Positions 1 through 9,363 of a DNA stretch of 37,604 nt are shown in pieces (position 1 is the stretch's first letter; each line of letters begins with the position of its first letter). The stretch is from a virus. The notes beneath the pieces were generated by a model. That model was not told the DNA's origin. It ran no database searches and worked only from the letters and a program-made list of their open reading frames with translations. Location: positions 1-37,604 of the IMG/VR virus record IMGVR_UViG_3300021185_004185. The stretch is one strand, 5' to 3'. The position numbers and the translations under genes were made by a program.

Positions 1-1333
1 CTGGTCCAGTCACTCCATAGTCTAGTCCATATCGATTTTGGAATTGTAACTTATCTTCATCATTCCACTCAAGTTCAGGTTTAGAAATATTATTCCCCTG
101 ACCATCATCAACCACCCTAAAGTTTGCGTTATTACTTTGAAAAAAAGTACCAGGTCGGTAAGTGGGTAAGGATTCTTTTAGGTATCCTGCACTACCAATT
201 GCTATAGGACCATTCGCTAGGCTTGGGAATCTGTTATGTAGTCCTAGTATATCTTGGTTGTTCCTGCTAATTTTCTTTTGCAATCCAACCAATTGCCCAC
301 CTACTATCTTATCGTATCTAGCAGTCACTTCTTTTGCATTTTCTCCTGATGAATACTTGCTATATAGCTCTCTCTTTAAGTCGGGAATCATGGATTTATC
401 TACTATCATTCTTGGGTTTTTTACTTGCCCATAATCTATTGCCTGCTGGTCGGTATACATGCTATCAATTGCCACAGCATCCGCTATTTGCCTTTGAGTT
501 GTATATTGGTTTTCTAGGCTTGTTCTTGCGTCAAGTAAGTCATCATTGTATCCAATGTACTTCTTTGCTCCGCCTCGACGCACCATATCATTCATTAAGG
601 CTGGAGGCATTTCATCCATAACCTTGAATTGATCAAAGCTTGTAATTCCGGTGCTTTCTATAATCTGCTCCTTATACTGGTCCCAGAGAGTCCTCTTTCC
701 ATTTTCGTCTAATTTCGTATCCCAAATCCTTTGCATGTTACTGCGCGCAGTTTTAGGGTCAGCCGCCATCATCTTAGCAACATGAGGTTCAGCTCCAAAT
801 ATACGCTCAAATGTTTCCGCATAATGCTCTGAAAGGTTTTTGAAGTTTTCTTTTTCGAGTTTCTGCTCGTTATATATTTCGTCCTCTCTAGTGATTCTTC
901 TTTTCCTGTCCTCCTTACCGTCTTTGTAATCTGTAATCGACTTAAACTGCTCAAATGCCTTGGGGTTGCGAGCATACATCATCGCATCTTCCTCTGACAT
1001 TTCTTCAAAGTTAGAACGAATCATATCTGCCATTCGCTCATTACGCTCTTTTCCTGCATCTGCTTTTACTTGCATGGCATCCATGCCTTTTACTTGTGCA
1101 ATTCCCTTTATTACAGTTCCAAGAATACCACTTGGTGCCATAGATGCAGCCATACCTAATTTAGCTAACCTTGGGTCATCTACATCAGGGTCCATTCCGA
1201 GAGCAGTGAGTTGCCTGCCTAGCCTTTGACCTTCTGCCTGTTGAGCCCTGTCATCTCTATTTCTCTCATTATTGTACTCCGCCAAGTTCCGTTGGAACAT
1301 TTGACTCCCTGCTGAATTTATTGTCGTAGCCAT
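1..1333 (-). CDS. Probable internal virion protein, partial (3' end outside window)
   Basis: The reading frame is open from an ATG at 1333 to the window edge, 444 codons without a stop, so the protein is longer than what is visible. It begins MATTINSAGSQMF and is rich in charged and helix-forming residues. A stretch around residues 140-175 (EDRKRRITREDEIYNEQK) looks like coiled coil. There is no signal peptide and no catalytic motif I recognise. It lies 22 bases downstream of another long helical protein at the end of the late operon, the usual place for podovirus internal core or ejection proteins. That role is inferred from position and composition only. The region before the ATG is A/T-rich with only a weak ribosome-binding site. 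Confidence 0.6.
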   Translation of the reverse strand, partial: MATTINSAGSQMFQRNLAEYNNERNRDDRAQQAEGQRLGRQLTALGMDPDVDDPRLAKLGMAASMAPSGILGTVIKGIAQVKGMDAMQVKADAGKERNERMADMIRSNFEEMSEEDAMMYARNPKAFEQFKSITDYKDGKEDRKRRITREDEIYNEQKLEKENFKNLSEHYAETFERIFGAEPHVAKMMAADPKTARSNMQRIWDTKLDENGKRTLWDQYKEQIIESTGITSFDQFKVMDEMPPALMNDMVRRGGAKKYIGYNDDLLDARTSLENQYTTQRQIADAVAIDSMYTDQQAIDYGQVKNPRMIVDKSMIPDLKRELYSKYSSGENAKEVTARYDKIVGGQLVGLQKKISRNNQDILGLHNRFPSLANGPIAIGSAGYLKESLPTYRPGTFFQSNNANFRVVDDGQGNNISKPELEWNDEDKLQFQNRYGLDYGVTGP

Positions 1334-1355
1334 ATTAATATTTTTCTACTTATCC

Positions 1356-2666
1356 TCAGGCAAGCATAGAGCCACCCGAGAAAGTATTAGGATTTGCAGG
1401 GACATGATTGTAACTAACCCCGCTTCCTGTTCCAGACACGGTTGTGGTTCCGGGGCCACCGAGCGCACTCGCTAACATATATGTACTTAACCCACCCTGA
1501 ACCCCTGCGTTTGCGTGTTCCAAGAAGCCCTTTTTAATTGGAGCCGTGTATGATGGTATATTATACTGACTAGCTCGTGCAGTTTGACCTTTCAAGTAAC
1601 CACCTCCAGATAGTGCTGCTGTAGTTACATTCTCAGGCAAAAAGTAATTATTAACTCCTGCAGTTTGATTATTCGCTAATGAATTAAGTGTGTTAGTTAT
1701 TTGTCCGGCATTCTTTTGTTCTGCTAAGTTCTGTTCGTAAGCAGCATACTTTGATGTCTCATTCAACTCATCAATCCTTGCTCGCTCTCTCACTCCCTGT
1801 AGTCCTTCTCCTGCCGTGGTGATTGCATCCTTTGCGGTCAGAACACCTTCCTGTGCTGTCTTTACTCGGTCTTGCTCATTAAGAACCTGGTCTCGTTGAT
1901 TAAGGACATCTACATTTGCTCGCTCCCTTGACATGCCAACATATGAATTCATTAGTGCTTGTAAAGATTGCGCCCCTCCAAGTCCTGTTCTTACGCCATT
2001 CCTAGTATTGTTATTACCCGCTTGCCTTTGTGCCTCTAATGTCATTGCGGTTGCCTGTGACTGAAGTCCTGCATTTCTTGCATCCGCAATACCATCTCTT
2101 GCATTAATCATCTGCTCACGAGCATCTCCCACTAATCCTCTTGCATCCCCTACACCCGCACGAGCGTCACCAATACCTTGCCTTGCTAGGTCAATTTGGC
2201 CCTGACCTTGTAATCTTTGATCAGTTATTCCTTGGAGGTACTGTTGCGATTCAGAAAGCTGAGAACCATCATAAATTCCTTTAATTGCTCCGACTGCACC
2301 TAGCTCAGAATCTGCAAGACTAGAGCGATATCCATCCATTCTTTGAGTCATCTCTTCAGGGTTGTAAGACTCCTGTAATGACCCGTACCCATCGGATATG
2401 TTCTGTGCTATTGCTCCTTCAAGTTCATGATTGTAGAAAGGTTGAATTGCTGACCTTGCTCCATCAAATGTACCATTCTCAAAATCCTCCAACGACATTC
2501 CGTTAGAAAGTGCCCACTCCTTTTCACGGGCATAATTTGCTTCTTTAGCCCTTCTTTCATCCGCTGCGTTTTGATTATTTTGTGCTTTGCGTGCATTTCT
2601 GCTCGACGAATATGAAGAACCGGCAGCCATAACTCCGCCAGCTACTGCTGCTGCTACTACGCTCAT
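1356..2666 (-). CDS. Probable internal virion / ejection protein, Ala-Gly-rich coiled coil
   Basis: This 436-residue protein starts with a small-residue hydrophobic stretch (VVAAAVAGGVMAAG), followed by a long Ala/Gln/Arg-rich helical region. Around residues 160-200 a roughly seven-residue unit (IGDARAG, VGDARGL, VGDAREQ, IADARNA) repeats, as expected of a coiled coil. The C-terminus is Gly/Ser-rich and ends in SGGSMLA. The layout resembles T7 gp14-like internal virion proteins, which have a short hydrophobic N-terminus and helical body, but I see no residue-level signature. AGAAGGA lies before the ATG, and the start overlaps the GNAT gene's stop as ATGA, so translation is probably coupled. 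The function is inferred. Confidence 0.65.
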   Translation of the reverse strand: MSVVAAAVAGGVMAAGSSYSSSRNARKAQNNQNAADERRAKEANYAREKEWALSNGMSLEDFENGTFDGARSAIQPFYNHELEGAIAQNISDGYGSLQESYNPEEMTQRMDGYRSSLADSELGAVGAIKGIYDGSQLSESQQYLQGITDQRLQGQGQIDLARQGIGDARAGVGDARGLVGDAREQMINARDGIADARNAGLQSQATAMTLEAQRQAGNNNTRNGVRTGLGGAQSLQALMNSYVGMSRERANVDVLNQRDQVLNEQDRVKTAQEGVLTAKDAITTAGEGLQGVRERARIDELNETSKYAAYEQNLAEQKNAGQITNTLNSLANNQTAGVNNYFLPENVTTAALSGGGYLKGQTARASQYNIPSYTAPIKKGFLEHANAGVQGGLSTYMLASALGGPGTTTVSGTGSGVSYNHVPANPNTFSGGSMLA

Positions 2667-3109
2667 GTAATTTCCTTCTGGTAAGTGGTTTCAATCATCT
2701 TATAACCTTTTTTTTCGTAAAGATTTTTTAATCTCTCAGGCATTGAATTTGTTAGATGAATCATATTCATTCTCTTTGACCCACTTTCCTTTGCCCATTT
2801 TTCTGCCGTAATAAATAATTTCAATCCACCACCACGACTTTTTTCATCCACAAACCAAAAGGCTTCAGTTGTTGTCATTACACCATCTTCAAGAGCCGGA
2901 AAGAGAATAAGTCCAATCCCTCCAACAATTTTATTTTTATCCCAAAGACCAAATATTTTCCCCGCACCTGAGCTAATTAAATTAAACCATCTATCCGCCC
3001 ATTGACCAATATCAAAGAATACTTTCTTGTATGGCATAATGTTATAAAAAGATTCAAGCACTCCTCCTAAATCTAAAAGTTCTGTTCTATCTTCTATTGA
3101 CTTAATCAT
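2663..3109 (-). CDS. GNAT-family N-acetyltransferase
   Basis: This 148-residue protein matches the GNAT fold by pattern. A central strand pair (IFGLWDKNKIVGGIGLIL) is followed by the acetyl-CoA pyrophosphate-binding loop (SRGGGLKLFITAEKWA, a variant of R/Q-x-x-G-x-G/A) and a late strand/helix with LYEKKGYKM. An ATG five codons upstream (3124) is possible. I prefer 3109 because it forms an ATGA overlap with the preceding stop, as most junctions in this operon do. GNAT enzymes occur among structural genes of several marine podoviruses. The acceptor is unknown and could be a virion protein or a host protein. The family assignment is confident, the substrate is not. Confidence 0.8.
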   Translation of the reverse strand: MIKSIEDRTELLDLGGVLESFYNIMPYKKVFFDIGQWADRWFNLISSGAGKIFGLWDKNKIVGGIGLILFPALEDGVMTTTEAFWFVDEKSRGGGLKLFITAEKWAKESGSKRMNMIHLTNSMPERLKNLYEKKGYKMIETTYQKEIT

Positions 3110-4059
3110 AACCACCCCATGCAATACATTGACCAGCTGTCGCTAGAAAGTTCCTTATTTTGAATCCAGCACTTACCATCAATAATTGGTGCCATAAACT
3201 GAACAGTCATATCTTGTGACTTGTCTGAAGAATTCTTTGCTACCATGTTTGGGTATGTATAGTTTGCCCCAGAATACACCCATACTTCGTGGGTTGGATA
3301 TGAACTCCCAATCATGTTGATTGTAAATATACCCCATTTTGCAACTGCGGGCGCTCCACGAAGACCCATGGCAACTGCCATTTGTTTAGTAGTAGTGCCA
3401 TTTTGAACGAGTGCATTATTCAGGGGGGATGTTAGGCCTCCCGCACCTGTTATGGCACCATTTCCTACAATCTTGCCTTGAATATTTAAGTCACCTTCAA
3501 TTTGTGCATCACCACCAACCTCGAGGTCGGACTTCTGCAAAAATACACTACCCTGCTCCGAACCAGAGCGAGGCTTTATTGTGAGTGCTTCATAGTCATC
3601 GTTTGCTATAAATGTCGCTTCACTATTACCTGAGGTTAACCTAAGGGTCTTAGCTACAGTTAGTTCACCTGTTGATGCAGTTCCACTTACAGCTAAACTA
3701 TCTGTCTGTATGTCCGTACTTAATGTATTACCTAGTTCCGTTATCGTAGATGTTAGCGAACTAAGATTAGATGCGATTGTTGCATCCTGAGCCGCATTTG
3801 AACTATTTATACTATTTGTTAGAGTAGTAGATAGATTCGATATCTCAGTCTGTAGTGAACTCTGATTACTAGATACAGTTGATGTTAAATTACTGACCGA
3901 ATTTAATAGGTCATTAACTCTCCCTTTAAAATTTATAAAGTTTTGCTCAGCGTCAAACTGTGCGATAGGTCCACCTGTATACTCCCGAAGTGTAATAGTA
4001 TTATCTTCAGAAGGTTCAGGCTTTCCATTGCTATTAAAAATTAAAGGTGTTAATGACAT
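3106..4059 (-). CDS. Tail fibre / appendage protein with coiled-coil stalk
   Basis: This 317-residue protein opens with an N-terminal segment (SLTPLIFNSNGKPEPSEDNT). A Ser/Thr/Asn/Leu heptad-like stretch follows at roughly residues 45-120 (LNSVSNLTSTVSSNQSSLQ, ISNLSTTLTNSINSSN), typical of a trimeric coiled-coil stalk. Then comes the TASTGELTVAKTLRL type of beta repeat that also occurs in the next two fibre genes, and a compact C-terminus with aromatic residues and two Cys (GKCWIQNKELSSDSWSMYCM). It starts from a TAATG overlap with the tiny gene upstream and has a good ribosome-binding site (GGAGG). It is most likely a receptor-binding fibre. The receptor is unknown. Confidence 0.65.
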   Translation of the reverse strand: MSLTPLIFNSNGKPEPSEDNTITLREYTGGPIAQFDAEQNFINFKGRVNDLLNSVSNLTSTVSSNQSSLQTEISNLSTTLTNSINSSNAAQDATIASNLSSLTSTITELGNTLSTDIQTDSLAVSGTASTGELTVAKTLRLTSGNSEATFIANDDYEALTIKPRSGSEQGSVFLQKSDLEVGGDAQIEGDLNIQGKIVGNGAITGAGGLTSPLNNALVQNGTTTKQMAVAMGLRGAPAVAKWGIFTINMIGSSYPTHEVWVYSGANYTYPNMVAKNSSDKSQDMTVQFMAPIIDGKCWIQNKELSSDSWSMYCMGWL

Positions 4060-4196
4060 TATTTTTCCTCCATCGATTTTAAAACTTTATCTATCCAGTC
4101 TCGCAAAAGGGAGGAGACGCTGACACCAAGGGTGCCAGCAATCTCCGTAAGTTTTTCTTTATCCCCAGGAGGGACAGTTAATGAAACCTTATCCAT
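4059..4196 (-). CDS. Small ribbon-helix-helix-like protein (45 aa)
   Basis: A 45-codon frame runs from ATG at 4196 to TAA at 4059 and begins MDKVSLTVPPGDKEKLTEIA. It continues with LGVSVSSLLRDWIDKVL and ends in KSMEEK. The pattern is a short strand (VSLTV), a first helix (DKEKLTEIAGTLG), a turn with Ser, and a second helix (SSLLRDWIDKVL), which fits an Arc/CopG/MetJ ribbon-helix-helix DNA-binding subunit. Its ATG overlaps the preceding fibre stop as TAATG, and its stop overlaps the next fibre start the same way, so it is embedded in the late operon. CTCCTGGGGA-like coding sequence and clean TAATG junctions support a real gene. A regulator inside a fibre block is unusual. Confidence 0.7.
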   Translation of the reverse strand: MDKVSLTVPPGDKEKLTEIAGTLGVSVSSLLRDWIDKVLKSMEEK

Positions 4197-5446
4197 TACG
4201 CGTCATACCCTGCATTGAAGTCATCAAGGTTGCCAAGTTGTTGAGGGCTTGCATCAGCATAGTTATAGGTAGCGTTACCATTACTATTAGTTATTCTTGC
4301 AAGCTCACCATTCTCGAAAACGAGTCTGATTTGATTATCACCAACTCCGTACGCGATATCCGCGCTGAGAAAGTTAAGACCTAGTGCAGGCGAATTAGTA
4401 TACCCCCCATTCAGTGAGACCGAAGCTTGGTGAGTTACTCCATCAATAGTAATTGAGCTAACTCTAGTAACTCCATCATTGCCCATGCCACCAGAGGTGG
4501 AAAATGTAATAACTGCATCACTTGTGGTAAGTGAAACTGGACCTACTAACTTAAGTGAACCAACAGTTAATGGTGCAGGAGTTGTGTTTGCAATATCACT
4601 ATTTGAATTACTTGGTGCATTACTGAAATCATACTGAACCCAATAACCCCCGGGGTTCACACCGAATGATTGAATGCCAGTTATTTCACCATTCGCAAAT
4701 AGAGGTTTGATTTCCATACTGGAAGACCCGTACGTACCGGAGTAATCAGTAGCGAATTTCCTCCCACCAAGGCCTGCAGATGTATTAATGTAATTACTAT
4801 TATCAGGGAAGTAACTATATACCCCGACCGCGTAACCAGGACGACGTGTAGTCACAATAATATTAGTAACTTCATTATTGGAATTAGTTACATACTCAAT
4901 GTCCGAAGATGAAATTATATATGGGTGACGAGTTTCAGTTATACTTCCTTCAAGCGTACCAACAACAAATGATTCCTCTGATTCATCAAATACAAATGCT
5001 GATGCAGATTTACCTGCCCCACGCTCAAAGTAGAGTCCTGAATCTTTAGCGTAAGTCCCACCACTTGCACCGTCAGATAACTTTATAATGTTATCAGTGA
5101 CATCTAATGAATCCGTATCAATTACTGCTTCCGTGCCGGAGACAATTAAGTCACCATTAACGGTAAGGTTTTTTGATATGGTAGCATCTCCCGTGACATT
5201 AAGACCTCCCTTTGCATCTGTGTCGCCTGTAGATTCCAAAGATTCTGCAGTAAGTAATCCACTTGTACTTGCAGTACCTTTAACATCTAAAGCTGTGCCT
5301 TCTGCATATGTAACTGTTACTGCTTTTTCAAAGTCGTTAGTTCCCGTCCAAGTATTGTCAGCAGCAAGAATAGCTGTAGCCTGTCCGGCTATAGCATCCT
5401 TTACCTTTCCTCCAATTTGGTAAAATATTGAGTCTGTATCTGCCAT
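4196..5446 (-). CDS. Modular tail fibre protein (SIFYQIG N-terminal tag, NIIKL module)
   Basis: This 416-residue protein begins MADTDSIFYQIGGKVKDAI, closely matching the N-termini of the next two tagged genes upstream (5450-6127 and 9360-9668). Residues 30-90 hold repeated beta-strand units (NTWTGTNDFEKAVTV, TASTSGLLTAESL). Then follows the module LDVTDNIIKLSDGASGG with KDSGLYFERGAGKSASAFVF, shared with 5450-6127 and, more distantly, with the large fibre at 14771-17344. The C-terminal half (about 170-416) is Gly/Asn/Tyr-rich and unique, as expected for a variable receptor-binding domain. The start has AGGAG nine bases upstream. The fibre role is inferred from repeat type and operon position. 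Confidence 0.75.
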   Translation of the reverse strand: MADTDSIFYQIGGKVKDAIAGQATAILAADNTWTGTNDFEKAVTVTYAEGTALDVKGTASTSGLLTAESLESTGDTDAKGGLNVTGDATISKNLTVNGDLIVSGTEAVIDTDSLDVTDNIIKLSDGASGGTYAKDSGLYFERGAGKSASAFVFDESEESFVVGTLEGSITETRHPYIISSSDIEYVTNSNNEVTNIIVTTRRPGYAVGVYSYFPDNSNYINTSAGLGGRKFATDYSGTYGSSSMEIKPLFANGEITGIQSFGVNPGGYWVQYDFSNAPSNSNSDIANTTPAPLTVGSLKLVGPVSLTTSDAVITFSTSGGMGNDGVTRVSSITIDGVTHQASVSLNGGYTNSPALGLNFLSADIAYGVGDNQIRLVFENGELARITNSNGNATYNYADASPQQLGNLDDFNAGYDA

Positions 5447-5449
5447 AAA

Positions 5450-6127
5450 TTATGCTCCTAATGAATTAAAATTTGCATCTAGGTTAGCACCAGATAAGAA
5501 ATCGGCATAATCACCAAGAGCTACAGTTGCTAATTTTAATGAACCAACTGTCAATGGAGCCGGAGTAGTAGTCAGGTTATCGTCCCCTGCTGTACCAGTA
5601 GTAGTTCCTGCAACAAATGATGTAGCATCTTCGTCATATACAAAAGCTGCTGCTTCTTTTCCTGTACCACGCTCGAATAATAATCCTGAGTCCTTAGAGT
5701 ATGCTGCTCCAGAAGCACCTTTTGAAAGACGGATAATATTATCTTTAATGTCCAGGTTGGTTGTAGAAACAGTAGTAGTTCCTCCCTTTACATCAAGGTT
5801 ACCATTAACAGTTAAGTTTTTAGATACAGTTGCATCCTTTGCGGTGGCATCACCAGCTGCACCCGTACCAACAGTTAAGTCACCACCAACAGTAGCGGCA
5901 TTTGTTACTTCAAGAGAATTTGCAGTAAGCTTACCACTTGTACTTGCAGTTCCTGAAACAGTTAAAGAAGAAGCTGCGCCGGCAGTACCTACTGTCACTG
6001 CTTTCTGAAAGCCATTAGTACCTGTCCAGGTATTATTGGCTCCCTTAAGTTCGCCAATTGCGTTAGAAGTAGCTACTTTGGTCGCTTGACCAATTTTGTA
6101 GAATATTGATGATGTATCTGCTGACAT
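5450..6127 (-). CDS. Short modular tail fibre protein (SIFYKIG tag, NIIRL module)
   Basis: This 225-residue protein looks like a short paralogue of the downstream 416-residue fibre. It starts MSADTSSIFYKIGQATKVAT and carries the NTWTGTNGFQKAVTV and TASTSGKLTANSLEV repeats. The DIKDNIIRLSKGASGAAYSK module and LTTTPAPLTVGSLKL follow. What it lacks is the long unique middle/C-terminal domain: the paralogue inserts roughly 190 residues between the module and its TTPAPLTVGSLKL motif. The next start is 3 bases downstream. No Shine-Dalgarno sequence is visible; the leader is A/T-rich (AAACAAAAAAATT). It could be a spacer or alternate fibre made with the longer version. A duplication origin is well supported by the shared motifs. 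Confidence 0.75.
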   Translation of the reverse strand: MSADTSSIFYKIGQATKVATSNAIGELKGANNTWTGTNGFQKAVTVGTAGAASSLTVSGTASTSGKLTANSLEVTNAATVGGDLTVGTGAAGDATAKDATVSKNLTVNGNLDVKGGTTTVSTTNLDIKDNIIRLSKGASGAAYSKDSGLLFERGTGKEAAAFVYDEDATSFVAGTTTGTAGDDNLTTTPAPLTVGSLKLATVALGDYADFLSGANLDANFNSLGA

Positions 6128-6141
6128 AATTTTTTTGTTTT

Positions 6142-9100
6142 TTAAAGTAAGCTAGGAATTAGCTTAGAATTGTTGTTGGTTGAAGAAATTTTTGCGTTAC
6201 TATTTAAAGCACTTTCTAGTTGTGGTTGAATGTTAGCTACCAATGCTCCGGTGTCTAGGGATAGAGGCTTATCACCATCTACTGCATGCAATACTGATGC
6301 ACCATCTTTTCGGAATATTCTACCTCCAGTAATATTTACGGCGACATCACCGAGGTTTTGAATTTTAATATTAGCAATAGCTTGGTCAATTTGGTAGTTA
6401 CTGCCATCAATTGCTCGTACTACATTAAACCACTTATCTACTCCATTAATTGAGGTTTGTGAGTACACCATAAATGCGTAGATTTCTTGTACGGTTGCTC
6501 CTCCATCTGCCTCACTAAGGTCTACTCCCATAGGAGTATTTGAGAAGTCTGCCGTCCATGTACTAATCGCACTTCCATCTATCGCATTGGTATTGTAAAC
6601 TGAATCCTCTTCTTGGCTTATTGAGAAACTAAGACCCGAAGATGAGGCAACTCCCGTTACCTCCAGGGGAAGCATGGCAGTTGCACCAACTACGCAAGTA
6701 ACTCTTAATCGTACAACATCGCCAGTAGCAATTTCACTAGATGTGTATGTTCCGCTAGTATCTACATTCCCACTGCTATTAGTAATTGCTTCGTCATTAA
6801 ATTCGGAGCTACTAATCGTTGTCGTGGCCGTAACTGTGTTATTTTCATTACCCTGAAGAAGGTCCACCTTAATATCAGTATCGTCTTGGATGAGTGCTGA
6901 ACCTAATACACCTGAGCTACCTACATTAAATTGTACTGCTCCACTTTGTAATGTCCAACTGCTAGAAGCGGACCCATTAGCGATTACCTCGACTGAAGTT
7001 GCATCTATAAATGCTCCGTCATGCCTTAATGTAACAGCGTATGTAAGACCCGCAAGCTCAAGCAACGTTGTCTTATTGTAAGCAATGCCTGTTAATTTTT
7101 GAGTAACAACTACTGCGTCTTTGGTTACATTATATAACTGCAATCGTGATGTTGCTTCTATATTTTTTATTTCCCAAGGAAGAACCGTGGTCGCTCCAAA
7201 TGTACCAATGACTTTTGCATCATTAAATAAAGTAGTAGTTCCAGTTGTGCTAATATTACCCACAAATGTGGTAGCTTTAATGGTTAAAGTATTACCGCTA
7301 ATCTCAAATACTGAACTTGCTGAAGCATCCAAAACTACATCATAAGAGCCCGCATTAATGGTGTTACCTTCACGAGAAACAATAGTTGATGTTTCGCCTG
7401 CGTAGTTATCGGTCAAGTATGCCTTTGCTCTGTTATAGAACTTCTGCGGTGTTTCAATTACTGTGTATGCATCTGTGGTTGCTCGCGTGTCAGTAATTAT
7501 AGAGTCATCAAAAAGAAGCCAATCAAATGACAAGGTTTGTGTTCCGAGTAATGACCTTGCACTAGTTCCTAGCATCTTGTCGTAGGCACAAAAATTGAAA
7601 TTAAAAATATCTTCTGTAGTATTCCCCTGACCCCTTCTGTCTACTTTGTAAAATCCACCAAACTTATCCGTGTCCCAATCGGCGTATGAAGCTCCTCTAT
7701 TTTCTGCATTGTCCTTCCACGCACTCGTATAGTCATCAATTGCGTAAGGGCCTCCAAATGATTGGAGTGCTGCCCGCTCACTGGTGTTATATTCTTTGAT
7801 TTGAGCACCAGTTAAAATTGAAAATTCAGATATTTCTCCATTAGAATCGGAAGTGTTAAGGTATTCTTTTGCACTCAGGTTGTTATACTCTATAGCGGTA
7901 GCTAGTTTTCCGTCACCGACAGCATGGTTAATAGTTCCAACAACATCACTGCCATCAAAATCTTGCAAACTAAAGGAATCAGCGTCAATAACTGTGATTT
8001 TTTTTCTACCATTAACTACATCTGCTCCGCTTATGCCTGACGCATCAGGAAAATTATATATTGCCACACAATCTCCAGTAGCAAATCCATGACTAGTAAA
8101 TGTCACTACGGCAGGAGTTGCGGCAGATATACTTACAGAATAAGAATGACTACCACCGCTTTTATTTCTTAACGCTGTATTTTTTGCATACTCTGAAGGA
8201 TTGTCTTTTACATGAACTTTAACATCAGGCAATGGATTATTCGCAATATCCGTAATATTTATGCTAACATTTCTATATGTTTCTGTGACATTACTCTGGT
8301 TTACACTTCCTGTAGTGCCTCTCCACATAGACCTAAAACTTGAGCCAGCAGAAGGATTGTACGCCTTGACGAGCGTGTGCCCATGCCCCGTCCCTGAAGC
8401 ATCACCAAAATCATAACCATTGGTATTTTGATTGGTGTCTACATTAAACAAAGGTAGTTCATAGGTATTCCCGAAAGTTCTAAAGAAAGACGCATTTACA
8501 AGATTAAATTCTTTCGTGTAAAGACTGCTGAAGTTTCCGATAGACATATTAACAAGTTCAACATTTGTTATATATCCTGTTGCCATACCCCTTGCCTCTG
8601 GACTCCAACCAGCTATTGGGTTTACTATTTTTAAATCTTTCCATTCTACATGAGAGCCAAAACTCCAAGGCTTAGTTATTACTATTGTTCCACCATTAGC
8701 TCGGAACTTAGTTCTGGAACCGCCAGACATACCGTAACCACTTGGATGCCAATTGCTGTTAGTTTGACCCGTAATAAAAATACCTGTCCCACGGGATGTT
8801 CTTGTTTTGCCGTAACCTGTATACTCTCCCCCATACTCAAAACCAGGATAACTTGCAATTCTACTACCGCCACTGGTCGCTAATGTATCACCAATGTCCT
8901 TGTAATCCAATGTAACTTCCCTAGTATCTGAGGAAATACTTCTAATAAGATGGGGTAAATCATTAAATCTTCTTAATGAATCTGAAGAATCACCTGTAAT
9001 TCCTTGGATGAAAAGACTTTGTCCTACCTCATAGACTGTATCGGAGGTAAAAGTAAGTACAGCATTACCCTCAGAATTATATGCGATTGTAAATCCGTAT

Positions 9101-9363
9101 TTCCAGCTAGTAATTTGTGTGCCAGAAATAGAAAGGGCAGCCCCATCCCCATCAGGATTTTGGTCATGTTGAAAAATTGCAACTTCAGATTCTGGGTCTA
9201 GTTTTAATCCACCCTTTATAGAAAGTCTATTCACGCCAAAGTCATAATACGTCAGACCTTGGTCAACGGTTATGGTCACGCCACTATTGCCTGTTAGACC
9301 AGACAAATTCAAGTCACTACCTGTTTGTTCTATAATACCATTACTTGGTGCTGAAAAACTCAT
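6142..9363 (-). CDS. Large tail fibre / tailspike-like protein (1073 aa)
   Basis: This is the longest protein in the window. It begins MSFSAPSNGIIEQTGSDLNL and is rich in Gly, Ser, Thr and Asn with many short beta-like segments (GGTIVITKPWSFGSHVEWKD, VELVNMSIGNFSS), consistent with a beta-helix or adhesin-like shaft. Around residues 365-400 a segment YRNVSINITDIANNPLPDVK resembles a carboxypeptidase-regulatory or Ig-like insert. Another beta-rich region (about 690-900) follows. There is no Cys-rich motif or obvious depolymerase catalytic signature, but trimeric tailspikes rarely show one by eye. The start overlaps the previous stop as ATGA. It is probably an adsorption protein. Enzymatic activity cannot be judged. 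Confidence 0.65.
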   Translation of the reverse strand: MSFSAPSNGIIEQTGSDLNLSGLTGNSGVTITVDQGLTYYDFGVNRLSIKGGLKLDPESEVAIFQHDQNPDGDGAALSISGTQITSWKYGFTIAYNSEGNAVLTFTSDTVYEVGQSLFIQGITGDSSDSLRRFNDLPHLIRSISSDTREVTLDYKDIGDTLATSGGSRIASYPGFEYGGEYTGYGKTRTSRGTGIFITGQTNSNWHPSGYGMSGGSRTKFRANGGTIVITKPWSFGSHVEWKDLKIVNPIAGWSPEARGMATGYITNVELVNMSIGNFSSLYTKEFNLVNASFFRTFGNTYELPLFNVDTNQNTNGYDFGDASGTGHGHTLVKAYNPSAGSSFRSMWRGTTGSVNQSNVTETYRNVSINITDIANNPLPDVKVHVKDNPSEYAKNTALRNKSGGSHSYSVSISAATPAVVTFTSHGFATGDCVAIYNFPDASGISGADVVNGRKKITVIDADSFSLQDFDGSDVVGTINHAVGDGKLATAIEYNNLSAKEYLNTSDSNGEISEFSILTGAQIKEYNTSERAALQSFGGPYAIDDYTSAWKDNAENRGASYADWDTDKFGGFYKVDRRGQGNTTEDIFNFNFCAYDKMLGTSARSLLGTQTLSFDWLLFDDSIITDTRATTDAYTVIETPQKFYNRAKAYLTDNYAGETSTIVSREGNTINAGSYDVVLDASASSVFEISGNTLTIKATTFVGNISTTGTTTLFNDAKVIGTFGATTVLPWEIKNIEATSRLQLYNVTKDAVVVTQKLTGIAYNKTTLLELAGLTYAVTLRHDGAFIDATSVEVIANGSASSSWTLQSGAVQFNVGSSGVLGSALIQDDTDIKVDLLQGNENNTVTATTTISSSEFNDEAITNSSGNVDTSGTYTSSEIATGDVVRLRVTCVVGATAMLPLEVTGVASSSGLSFSISQEEDSVYNTNAIDGSAISTWTADFSNTPMGVDLSEADGGATVQEIYAFMVYSQTSINGVDKWFNVVRAIDGSNYQIDQAIANIKIQNLGDVAVNITGGRIFRKDGASVLHAVDGDKPLSLDTGALVANIQPQLESALNSNAKISSTNNNSKLIPSLL

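Noticed and set aside
162-621. Two rightward frames at the left edge
   Set aside because: They lie opposite an unbroken 444-codon leftward gene and have no coding character.
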